8,997 bases of DNA from Bacilli bacterium (GCA_022793555.1 JAAWDB010000054.1:1-8997), one strand, 5' to 3'. Numbered from the stretch's first letter, positions 1 to 6,332 are shown. Notes: generated by a model not told the origin, from the sequence alone. Made by a program: numbers and translations.

Positions 1-94
1 CTGGAATTATTGATCCAATAAAGATAATGATTAATAAAAGAATTCCTAAGTTCAAAAATAATTTTTTATATTTTATTTTTAATTTTCTTTTCAT
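1..94 (-). CDS. N-terminus of a membrane-anchored protein, cut by the window edge
   Basis: The frame opens with ATG at 94 and stays open to the window edge, giving 31 residues. They form a strongly basic start (MKRKLKIKYKK) followed by a hydrophobic stretch (LFLNLGILLLIIIFIGSIIP). This is the layout of an uncleaved N-terminal anchor or signal peptide, so the protein is probably membrane-bound or exported. No lipobox cysteine is visible in the part present. The Shine-Dalgarno sequence is weak (GTGAGACC just before the ATG), and no in-frame alternative start lies nearby. The gene follows lon across a terminator, so it is probably transcribed separately. The function cannot be told from this fragment. 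Confidence 0.6.
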   Translation of the reverse strand, partial: MKRKLKIKYKKLFLNLGILLLIIIFIGSIIP

Positions 95-112
95 GGTCTC
101 ACATCTATGATT

Positions 113-141
113 ATTGTAACATTTTCGAACAAAAAAAAGAA
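113..141 (-). promoter_or_regulatory. Weak candidate promoter for the edge membrane-protein gene
   Basis: On the minus strand TACAAT (113-118) resembles a -10 box and lies about 20 nt before the ATG at 94. The sequence 17 nt further upstream, TTCTTT (136-141), is a poor -35 and falls inside the lon terminator. A promoter is expected here because the preceding gene ends in a terminator, but the match is weak. Confidence 0.3.
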
Positions 142-156
142 GATATCAAATCTTCT
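131..156 (-). terminator. Rho-independent terminator of lon
   Basis: On the minus strand AGAAGAT (150-156) and ATCTTCT (138-144) form a perfect 7-bp stem around the loop TTGAT. A run of seven T follows (131-137). The 5' arm lies in the last lon codons, and the TGA stop codon (146-148) is inside the loop. The stem is A+T-rich but has the full geometry of an intrinsic terminator. Confidence 0.85.
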
Positions 157-2467
157 CATCTCGAAAAAGGCTTTTGTAAATTTCTTTGTAATTACTTACT
201 TCAATAATATCAATACTTTTTTTCACAAAATCTGGCACATCTTCTAAATCTGGATGATTTTTTTTCGGAATAAAAACCTTTTTCATTTTTTCATTATAAG
301 CTCCAATTAGTTTTTCTTTTAAACCACCAATCGGTAAAACATCCCCTCTTAAAGACATTTCACCTGTCATAGCGACATCACTTGGTAATTTTTCATTACG
401 AATTAAACTAATTAAGGAAGTGGTAATTGTTACTCCTGCACTTGGTCCATCTTTTGGGATAGCTCCTTCTAGAGCATGAAGATGAATATCTTTTTTATGA
501 AAATAGAAATCATTTACTTTTAGTTCGTTACAATGAGATTTGATATAACTAATGGCTACATCTACACTTTCTTGCATAACTTTACCAAGAGAACCTGTGT
601 ATGAAATTTTACCACTTCCTTCATACATACAAGATTCTAGTGGTAATACTACTCCACCTAAACTGGTGTATGCTAGACCATAAACTAAACCTGGAGTCAT
701 ATGTTTTACGACATTTTCTTCCACAAATTTTCTTTCTCCGAGGTGTTTTTTGATTTCTTTTTTTGTTAGTGTCTTTTTTATTTCAGTTTCTTCAATATTT
801 TCAGTAATTACTTTGCGAATAATATTTTCTAAAACACGTTTTAAATCTCTGACTCCCGCTTCTTTTGTATAATGTTTAATCACATATTCTAAAACAGCAT
901 CAGGAATTCTTATTTCTTCTTTGGTACACCGATGTTCTTTTAAAATGGTAGGAAGCAAATGATTTTTAGCAATATCCATCTTTTCAAATAAGGTATAACT
1001 TGATAATTCAATAATTTCTAAACGATCTCGTAATTCGGTCGGGATATTATATTGATTATTAGCTGTTAAAATGAAGAAAATGTGTGATAAATCAAAAGGC
1101 TCTTCAATATAATTATCGGTAAAATAAGCATTTTGTTCAGGATCTAGAATATCTAGTAAGACACTTGCTGGATCACCTTTATAATCATTAACCATTTTAT
1201 CAATTTCATCAATGAGGAATAAAGGATTTTTGGTTTCACATTTTTTTAAGCCTTGAATAATTTTTCCAGGAGCAGAACCAATATATGTTCTTCGATGTCC
1301 ATTTAATTCCGTAGAATCATTTAAGCCCCCGACACTAATTTTATAAAATTCTTTATTTAAACTTTTAGCAATGGATGTGGCAATAGAAGTTTTACCGACT
1401 CCTGGAGGACCTACTAAACATAAAATTGGACTCCGTAAATGAGAATTTCTTCTTTTTATAGCAACATATTCGATAATTCGTTTTTTTAAGTCTTCTAAAC
1501 CATAATGTGATTGGTTTAATTTTTCTTTAATTGTATCTAAATTATTTTCATCTTCGCTTTCTTTATTCCAAGGAAGATTTAGCACCCAATCTAAATAATT
1601 ACGAACAATAGTTGATTCAGGACTCATTTCGGGCATTAAATCGTATTTTTTTATCTCATAAGCTATTTTGTTATAGGTTTTAGAAGAAATCTTTAAAGAA
1701 TTTAATTGAGCAGTAAAGTTTTCTACTTCTTGTTTTTTAGGATCTTCTTCTCCTAATTCTTTTTCAATTTCATGAAGTTTTTCACGTAGTAGAAACTCTC
1801 TTTGATTTTCTTCTAATTCTTTTTGAAGTGATTTTTCAATGCGGTTATCAATTTTTATAGCTTCTAATTCCACTTCTAAATCATGAATTAGCTCTTCAGC
1901 TCGTTTTAAGGAATTCGTTTGTTCCATATAACTAATTTTTTTCTCAAAGGAAATCGGAATAAATGAGGAAATCATATCGGTAAGAAGACTAATGGAATCA
2001 ATTTCATCGACAGTTGTTAAAATACTATTAGAAATATTAGGACTTACTTTAATGAAACGTTTTAATAATGATCTTAATTTTCTTTTATAAGCAATTTCTT
2101 CTGCTTCAGAAATTTTTTCTTTTGGTAATTCTTTGTAATGGCATTTTAACATCTCATCATTTTTGGTACTAAAATATTTCTCAATTTTAACACGACGTAA
2201 ACCAAGGAGTTTGACACGTAAATGACCATTGGGCAAATCAATAGGATTTATAATTTTTCCTATTACTCCGATTAAAGGTAGATCATCAACATCAGGTATT
2301 TCTTCTAATTCATTTTTAGGGCAAACAATTAAAACTTCATGATTAAATTTCTTACCTGATAGCAAAATCACTTCTTTAGTTAAATCGTTATTTAATTCAA
2401 GTTTTACTTCTTGATTTGGGAGCAAAATTAATTTCTTCAACAACATTACTGGTAAAGTATTTTGCAT
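146..2467 (-). CDS. lon: ATP-dependent protease La (Lon)
   Basis: Lon is a cytosolic AAA+ serine protease that unfolds and degrades damaged proteins and selected regulators. At 773 residues it has the normal length for LonA. The substrate-recognition N-domain covers about residues 1-200 and is followed by a charged helical, probably coiled-coil, linker (about 185-250). The ATPase domain has Walker A GPPGVGKT (353-360) and Walker B LFLIDEID (416-423). The C-terminal protease domain carries PKDGPSAG with catalytic Ser676 and GGLKEK with Lys719, the expected Ser-Lys dyad. The ATG is supported by a strong G-rich Shine-Dalgarno AAAGGGGGG (2473-2481) and a good promoter upstream. In B. subtilis tig and lonA lie close together with clpX and lonB between; here a tnpB insertion lies between tig and lon, and clpX is not present. 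I saw no CIRCE or CtsR operator upstream. Confidence 0.98.
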   Translation of the reverse strand: MQNTLPVMLLKKLILLPNQEVKLELNNDLTKEVILLSGKKFNHEVLIVCPKNELEEIPDVDDLPLIGVIGKIINPIDLPNGHLRVKLLGLRRVKIEKYFSTKNDEMLKCHYKELPKEKISEAEEIAYKRKLRSLLKRFIKVSPNISNSILTTVDEIDSISLLTDMISSFIPISFEKKISYMEQTNSLKRAEELIHDLEVELEAIKIDNRIEKSLQKELEENQREFLLREKLHEIEKELGEEDPKKQEVENFTAQLNSLKISSKTYNKIAYEIKKYDLMPEMSPESTIVRNYLDWVLNLPWNKESEDENNLDTIKEKLNQSHYGLEDLKKRIIEYVAIKRRNSHLRSPILCLVGPPGVGKTSIATSIAKSLNKEFYKISVGGLNDSTELNGHRRTYIGSAPGKIIQGLKKCETKNPLFLIDEIDKMVNDYKGDPASVLLDILDPEQNAYFTDNYIEEPFDLSHIFFILTANNQYNIPTELRDRLEIIELSSYTLFEKMDIAKNHLLPTILKEHRCTKEEIRIPDAVLEYVIKHYTKEAGVRDLKRVLENIIRKVITENIEETEIKKTLTKKEIKKHLGERKFVEENVVKHMTPGLVYGLAYTSLGGVVLPLESCMYEGSGKISYTGSLGKVMQESVDVAISYIKSHCNELKVNDFYFHKKDIHLHALEGAIPKDGPSAGVTITTSLISLIRNEKLPSDVAMTGEMSLRGDVLPIGGLKEKLIGAYNEKMKKVFIPKKNHPDLEDVPDFVKKSIDIIEVSNYKEIYKSLFRDEKI

Positions 2468-2495
2468 AAATTCCCCCCTTTGTTAAACGTTTTTT

Positions 2496-2524
2496 ATTAT
2501 AACGATAGATTGCAAGAAAGTAAA
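2496..2524 (-). promoter_or_regulatory. Promoter of lon
   Basis: On the minus strand TTTACT (2519-2524) and a perfect TATAAT (2496-2501) are separated by 17 nt, fitting a housekeeping sigma-A promoter. The -10 is about 29 nt before the lon ATG, which predicts a leader of about 20 nt made mostly of the Shine-Dalgarno sequence. The promoter lies about 40 nt beyond the likely right end of the tnpB element. Confidence 0.75.
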
Positions 2525-2561
2525 TGATTTTCGACTCTTTTATTTAAGATTTGAACAAAGG

Positions 2562-2681
2562 AAATAAATTTATTTCGTCCTAGTCGTCACCTCATAGGTT
2601 TCCTACTTCGCAGATAAGGTAACCCTCCATCTCCATAGGCTTCAATTCCGACAGTCGCTGCCGTACTCTTTATCTTTTATT
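2562..2681 (-). ncRNA. Candidate omega-RNA scaffold / right end of the tnpB element
   Basis: The 120 nt after the tnpB stop codon have no worthwhile open frame and are visibly richer in G and C than the flanks. In IS200/IS605 elements this position holds the right end, which is transcribed as the omega-RNA that guides TnpB. Visible structure on the minus strand includes a hairpin GTAGG-AAA-CCTAT (2594-2606) and a long-range pairing of AGATAA (2670-2675) with TTATCT (2612-2617). Two imperfect copies of a 13-nt motif also occur, GAAGCCTATGGAG (2631-2643) and GAAACCTATGAGG (2590-2602). The region ends in the palindrome AAATAAATTTATTT (2562-2575). The guide would be the roughly 15-20 nt just beyond the element end, toward lon. 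The exact ends are not fixed by sequence alone, and the scaffold probably also reaches into the end of tnpB. Confidence 0.6.
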
Positions 2682-3812
2682 TTAACTTATTTGGTAGTGT
2701 TTCTTTAATCCTTCATACATGATATTTAAACTAGCATTGATATCTCGATCATGATGAACTTGGCAATTTGGACATTCCCAATTTCTTACTTTTAAATCTT
2801 TTACTTCTCTATTTTTATAGCCACATTCATAGCATATTTGACTACTGGCATAATATGGCTCTATCCCATAATAATACTTTCCTTCTTCTTCACATTTCCT
2901 CTTTAACTGTCTTACTATGCTCCCAAAACTTGCATCACTTATATATTTTGATAATCTTGTATTTTTTACCATCTCTTTTATCTTTAACGTTTCTGTTACA
3001 ATAATATCATTTTCTTTTACTAATTTACTAACTATACCTATTATATTATATTTTCGGCTTTGTTTGATTCTAGAATGGATTCTTGCTAGTTTCATCTGAG
3101 TTTTCTGATAATTCTTACTACCATACTCCTGTCTAGACAACGCACGCTGATATCGTTTTAGTCGTTTCTCTCTTCTTTGGATTTCTTTTGGATTTTTTAT
3201 TCTATCTCCATTACTAGTCACAATAAAATCTTTTATTCCTAAATCAATTCCTACAATTGTTTCTGGTATCACTTTTTCTTTTATACTTTCATTTCTTTCT
3301 ACTAATACACTAACATAATATTTTCCAGTTGGTTCTTTACTTATTGTTGCCTGAATAATTCTTCCTTCTAGTTTTTTTAAATGACGATAGCCTCTTATTG
3401 TTACTTTTCCTAGTTTAGGAAGTTTTATTTTTCTTGTTATGAAATCAATTTCAATATTACTATATTCTTTTCCTTTATTACTACTTCGAATACAATTTGT
3501 TCGATAACTTTGTTTTATAAAACGATTCTTATACTTGGGATATTGACTTCTCTTATGAAAAAAGTTTTGATAAGCATCTTCTAAGTCAAATATTGCACAT
3601 CTCAAACTACAACTATCACAATCTTTCAACCATGGATAATCTATATTTAAATTTTTTAAATCTTTACACATCAAATAAGCAGATTTATATTTTCCATTTT
3701 TGTTTTGTTCTAAAAAATGATTATATACAAATCTCACGCTGCCAAATGTTTGATGAATTAAACGAGTTTGTATGGAATTTGGATACATTCGAAATAGATA
3801 TGCTTTATACAT
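2682..3812 (-). CDS. tnpB: TnpB, RNA-guided endonuclease of an IS200/IS605-type element
   Basis: TnpB proteins are RuvC-type nucleases, ancestors of Cas12. They use an omega-RNA made from the element's right end to cut matching DNA next to a short target-adjacent motif. The protein has 376 residues, a typical full length. The N-terminal domain starts MYKAYLFRMYPN, as is usual for OrfB. RuvC motifs are GIDLG with Asp190, VTET with Glu274, and HDRDINASLNI with Asp355/Asp357. A zinc finger CYEC (327-330) and CPNC (347-350) lies between the last two motifs. No frameshift or missing catalytic residue is visible, so the enzyme is probably active. The ATG has a G-rich ribosome-binding site GGGGG (3819-3823) and a strong promoter. 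No terminator is evident between tnpB and lon, so its transcript may run through the omega-RNA region into lon. Confidence 0.96.
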   Translation of the reverse strand: MYKAYLFRMYPNSIQTRLIHQTFGSVRFVYNHFLEQNKNGKYKSAYLMCKDLKNLNIDYPWLKDCDSCSLRCAIFDLEDAYQNFFHKRSQYPKYKNRFIKQSYRTNCIRSSNKGKEYSNIEIDFITRKIKLPKLGKVTIRGYRHLKKLEGRIIQATISKEPTGKYYVSVLVERNESIKEKVIPETIVGIDLGIKDFIVTSNGDRIKNPKEIQRREKRLKRYQRALSRQEYGSKNYQKTQMKLARIHSRIKQSRKYNIIGIVSKLVKENDIIVTETLKIKEMVKNTRLSKYISDASFGSIVRQLKRKCEEEGKYYYGIEPYYASSQICYECGYKNREVKDLKVRNWECPNCQVHHDRDINASLNIMYEGLKKHYQIS

Positions 3813-3835
3813 AGATTACCCCCAGACATAAATTA

Positions 3836-3865
3836 AGTATAAACGTTATATCATCTCTATGTCAA
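3836..3865 (-). promoter_or_regulatory. Strong promoter of tnpB
   Basis: On the minus strand a perfect -35 TTGACA (3860-3865) and a near-perfect -10 TATACT (3836-3841) are separated by 18 nt. The -10 lies 23 nt before the tnpB ATG. It is probably part of the element's left end, so that the element carries its own expression signal. The -35 overlaps the outer arm of an inverted repeat at 3863-3899. Confidence 0.8.
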
Positions 3866-3899
3866 GAAAAAAAAGAAACGAACGTTCGCTTTTTTCTTG
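3863..3899 (-). repeat. Imperfect inverted repeat between tig and tnpB
   Basis: The core is the perfect palindrome CGAACGTTCG (3879-3888). It is flanked by an A-run on one side and a T-run on the other, and closed by CAAG (3863-3866) and CTTG (3896-3899). On the minus strand a stretch of eight T follows the core after TTTC, and on the plus strand six T follow it. It could therefore serve as a bidirectional terminator backing up the tig terminator. It could instead be the subterminal hairpin of the element's left end recognised by a TnpA. The sequence does not decide between these. Confidence 0.5.
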
Positions 3900-3917
3900 G
3901 CTTTGGTACTATAAGAT

Positions 3918-3946
3918 AAAAAAAGAACAAGTTTATTTACTTGCTC
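3918..3946 (-). terminator. Rho-independent terminator of tig
   Basis: On the minus strand GAGCAAGT (3939-3946) and ACTTGTTC (3925-3932) form an 8-bp stem with one G-U pair around the loop AAATAA. Seven T follow (3918-3924). The 5' arm is made of the last tig codons, and the TAA stop lies in the loop. Confidence 0.88.
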
Positions 3947-5183
3947 TAATAATTTCCATTGCTTCACGCATTTTCATATCATATTTTACTACTTCTAATG
4001 AGCCATAAGCTTCTAGTAGTTGTTCTTTTGTAATTCCATAGTTTTCGGCCATTTCATTAGCTTTCTTTTCTACTTCTTCGTCTTTAAAGTCAATTTTTTC
4101 TACTTCAGCAATTTCTTCTAATAAGTAACGATATTTTACACGTTTTGTTGCTTCTGGTTCCATTTGTTCATGTAATTTTTCATGATCAATGCCAGTAAAT
4201 TGAGAATATTGCTCTAAGTTTAATCCTTGCATTCTTAGTTGTTCTTCAAATTGATGAATCATACGATGAACTTCATCATCAATAATTTCTTTATTAAGTT
4301 CAATGGTCATATTTTCACTAGCTTTTTCTAAGCAACTTTCTAAATATTGATCATCGATATCTTTTTCTTTACGTTCTTTAATTACTTTTTCAACTTCACT
4401 TTCAAGTTCTTCTTTGCTTGTAACTTTGTCGTATCCTAAATCTTTAAAGAAATCTTCATCAATTTCTGGTAAGACACGAGTTTTGATTTCCATAATTTCG
4501 ACATCAAATTTAACATCTTTACCGCCAAGATCTTGAGCATAATTCTCTGGAAATTTTAACTCTAAGGTTTTCTTGTCTCCTTTTTTTAAGCCAACTAAGC
4601 CACTTTCAAAACCAGGGATAAAGGTATTTGAACCAATCTCTAAAGGGAAAGATTCACCACTTCCGCCTTCTAGTTCTGCACCATCAACATATCCTTTGAA
4701 ATTAATAACTGCTGTGTCTTTTTCGGCAATTTTTTCTCCCTCTTCTTTTACTGTGATTTCAGCAAATTTAGAACGTAGATTTTCAATTTCTTCTTTAATT
4801 TCTTCTTTCGTTACTTTTGGAGTTTCTTTCTTTATTTTTAAATCTTTATAAGCACCAAGTTTAATTTCTGGTTTTGTAATAATCGTAAAAGTAAATGTAA
4901 CTGCTTTTTCATCGATTGTTTTAACATCAAGCTTTGGTTCAATTACTGGTACTAATTTATTATCTTTCATTACTTTATCGTAAGCAACCCCAACTGCATC
5001 ATCTACAGCATCCATATATAATGATTCAATACCACATTTTTTTAAGTACATTTCTTTTGGAGCAGTACCTTTACGAAATCCATCAATTTTGGTTTCTTTA
5101 TTTCTTTTTTTGAATGCTTTATCTAAACACTTTTCCCATTCTTTTCCTTCAATTTTTATTTCTATTTCATGTACATTCTTCAT
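3933..5183 (-). CDS. tig: Trigger factor, ribosome-associated chaperone and prolyl isomerase
   Basis: Trigger factor binds the ribosome at the nascent-chain exit and helps new cytosolic proteins fold. The protein has 416 residues, slightly short for the family. The N-terminal ribosome-binding domain holds the signature GFRKGTAP (35-42), including the FRK ribosome contact. An FKBP-type isomerase domain spans about 156-234 (DTAVINFKGYVDG through FDVEIMEI). The helical C-terminal chaperone domain occupies the rest. The protein begins directly at the first strand of the N-domain, so FRK sits at 36-38, some eight residues earlier than in E. coli. No better upstream start is seen: a stop and the end of the previous gene lie close by. 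The Shine-Dalgarno is AAAGGAAAA (5191-5199), with the GG about 11 nt from the ATG. Its own promoter is visible, and co-transcription with the upstream transglutaminase-like gene is also likely because no terminator separates them. Confidence 0.97.
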   Translation of the reverse strand: MKNVHEIEIKIEGKEWEKCLDKAFKKRNKETKIDGFRKGTAPKEMYLKKCGIESLYMDAVDDAVGVAYDKVMKDNKLVPVIEPKLDVKTIDEKAVTFTFTIITKPEIKLGAYKDLKIKKETPKVTKEEIKEEIENLRSKFAEITVKEEGEKIAEKDTAVINFKGYVDGAELEGGSGESFPLEIGSNTFIPGFESGLVGLKKGDKKTLELKFPENYAQDLGGKDVKFDVEIMEIKTRVLPEIDEDFFKDLGYDKVTSKEELESEVEKVIKERKEKDIDDQYLESCLEKASENMTIELNKEIIDDEVHRMIHQFEEQLRMQGLNLEQYSQFTGIDHEKLHEQMEPEATKRVKYRYLLEEIAEVEKIDFKDEEVEKKANEMAENYGITKEQLLEAYGSLEVVKYDMKMREAMEIIRASK

Positions 5184-5210
5184 TTTTAGCTTTTCCTTTC
5201 AAACATGACT

Positions 5211-5239
5211 ATTATATCTAGTTTAATCTTGGTTTGCAA
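5211..5239 (-). promoter_or_regulatory. Promoter of tig, nested in the preceding gene
   Basis: On the minus strand TTGCAA (5234-5239) and a perfect TATAAT (5211-5216) are spaced by 17 nt. The -35 lies inside the last codons of the transglutaminase-like gene, and the -10 lies in the 39-nt gap. tig can therefore be transcribed alone as well as by read-through. Confidence 0.72.
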
Positions 5240-6242
5240 GTTTTTTGTTCTTTCTTAATTGATGGGTATTTTGTAAAGATTCATAAACATCGCAAATTTT
5301 TTTATGGTCGATGTTTTCTGGTAAATCAAAAATGCTTATTCCACAATTTGACAAATGGTTTTCCAGTTCTTTTTTGGAATATGTTTCTTTTTTAATCGGT
5401 GGATCATTTTTAGATTCAGCATCTAATCGATACCAATTTTTTTCATCTTTATAAATACTGTAGGCATGAAAATAACCATAAAATTCTGTTAAGCGAATCA
5501 AACTTTGATAATTTATTTGTTTTAGCAAGTAAGCACTTACTCTTGCCATATCTACACAACAGCCATAATGATTTTCTAATACCTCTTCCACACTAGGAAT
5601 TTGGTATTCTTCATACCATTCATACGTCACCTTATGAAGAACTTCTCCGCTTGGCTTTTTCCAACCATATTTGATATTTTGCCAGACATATTCTAAAACG
5701 CTCTCTGGAGTTGTGATTTTATCCCTCGAAATTTTATAATGAGTTTTTACATAATCATAAGCGTCTTTTAGTAAGCTTTTCATTTCATTTTGTGGTTGTG
5801 TCAAAAATTCTAAAGTCTTTTCTTGATGTCTTAAAAGGATATAAGCTAGTTGCAGCTCAGATAAGGCATCATCAGACAATAAGGAAATATCGTCATAGGG
5901 ATTAATAATTTCTTTGCACAAATACTCCTTTTCTAATACTATAGGATTAGTAAATTGATTTTTGATAAGAAACATAGCTAACTTAGGAATTAAGTGCTTA
6001 TAACTTGGTGCCAAATTTTTGGTTAAAATTCTTTTTAAAATCTCTACTCCCATTTCGATTAGCTTTTCCTGATTTATTTTAGAAAGACCAAATTGAACTG
6101 TGATACACATCTTGTTTGATGGATGCAATTTTTCCTCAATTTCTTTTAGGGCAGGTGAAAGCATATCACATAAACGAATAATTTCATTTTCTTCTTCATC
6201 TTTATATTTAATATTCACAATTTTTAAATCGATAATTTTCAT
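5223..6242 (-). CDS. Transglutaminase-like superfamily protein of unknown role
   Basis: The protein has 339 residues and no signal peptide or membrane segment, so it is probably cytosolic. The C-terminal half (about 175-290) has the pattern of the transglutaminase-like cysteine protease fold. It shows YGCCVDMA with Cys228/Cys229, where Cys229 fits the G-x-C-x-D spacing as nucleophile. FHAYSIY supplies His259 and YRLDAES supplies Asp274, so a Cys-His-Asp triad appears complete. Members may be peptidases, amidases or transferases, and the substrate here cannot be told. The N-terminal half (about 1-150) is charged and mostly helical and I do not recognise it. The ATG is backed by AAAAGGGGG just upstream and by a promoter. 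The gene lies between greA and tig and probably shares transcripts with tig. Confidence 0.75.
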   Translation of the reverse strand: MKIIDLKIVNIKYKDEEENEIIRLCDMLSPALKEIEEKLHPSNKMCITVQFGLSKINQEKLIEMGVEILKRILTKNLAPSYKHLIPKLAMFLIKNQFTNPIVLEKEYLCKEIINPYDDISLLSDDALSELQLAYILLRHQEKTLEFLTQPQNEMKSLLKDAYDYVKTHYKISRDKITTPESVLEYVWQNIKYGWKKPSGEVLHKVTYEWYEEYQIPSVEEVLENHYGCCVDMARVSAYLLKQINYQSLIRLTEFYGYFHAYSIYKDEKNWYRLDAESKNDPPIKKETYSKKELENHLSNCGISIFDLPENIDHKKICDVYESLQNTHQLRKNKKLANQD

Positions 6243-6265
6243 TTTTCCCCCTTTTGATGGCTATT

Positions 6266-6294
6266 ATTATATAAAAATTCCAAAATAAAAACAA
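6266..6294 (-). promoter_or_regulatory. Promoter of the transglutaminase-like gene, overlapping the greA terminator
   Basis: On the minus strand TTGTTT (6289-6294) and a perfect TATAAT (6266-6271) are 17 nt apart. The -35 is built from the descending arm and the first T residues of the greA terminator, so one stretch of DNA ends one transcript and starts the next. The -10 lies 24 nt before the ATG. Confidence 0.7.
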
Positions 6295-6326
6295 GTCATG
6301 ATTTGATTGTTACATCAAGACTTGTT
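6282..6326 (-). terminator. Rho-independent terminator of greA
   Basis: On the minus strand AACAAGTC (6319-6326) and GACTTGTT (6290-6297) form a perfect 8-bp stem. It encloses a 21-nt loop that can form an inner stem TTGAT/ATCAA. The stem is followed by TTTTATTTT. The hairpin begins 6 nt after the TAA stop codon. Confidence 0.8.
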
Positions 6327-6332
6327 GATTCA

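Larger units (their letters stand above)
2564..3915 (-). mobile_element. IS200/IS605-family element carrying tnpB only (approximate ends)
   Basis: The element holds a single intact tnpB (orfB) and no Y1 transposase tnpA, the arrangement called IS1341-type. It sits between the tig terminator and the lon promoter, both of which look intact. Family members lack terminal inverted repeats and target duplications, so the ends can only be estimated. The pentamer TTTAT occurs at the end of the tig T-tract (3916-3920) and in the palindrome at the right end (2564-2568). The coordinates given assume that this pentamer marks the target and the right boundary, which is a guess. The left end could be as near as about 3866. 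Without tnpA, movement would need a transposase supplied from elsewhere in the genome. Confidence 0.65.

Noticed and set aside
2468..2540. CtsR or HrcA (CIRCE) heat-shock operator before lon
   Set aside because: Neither the CtsR heptamer repeat nor the CIRCE inverted repeat TTAGCACTC/GAGTGCTAA is present.
2590..2643. CRISPR-like repeat pair in the tnpB tail
   Set aside because: There are only two imperfect 13-nt copies within one structured RNA region and no regular spacer pattern.
2768..3099. Two plus-strand open frames opposite the zinc-finger end of tnpB
   Set aside because: Their Leu/Ile/Phe-rich products look like membrane proteins only because they mirror Lys/Glu/Asn-rich tnpB codons.
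3593..3814. A 73-codon plus-strand open frame opposite the tnpB N-terminus
   Set aside because: It is fully antisense to the conserved MYKAYLFRMYPN region and has no ribosome-binding site or family resemblance.
2562..3915. An IStron (group I intron joined to a tnpB element)
   Set aside because: Only about 100 nt lie upstream of tnpB to the tig terminator, too little for an intron core, and no host gene is interrupted.
4573..4851. A 92-codon open frame on the plus strand inside tig
   Set aside because: It is antisense to well-conserved tig codons, has a low-complexity Ser/Pro-rich product, and no start signals of its own.
6100..6288. A plus-strand open frame covering the start and promoter of the transglutaminase-like gene
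   Set aside because: It runs against a clear promoter, ribosome-binding site and coding start on the minus strand.
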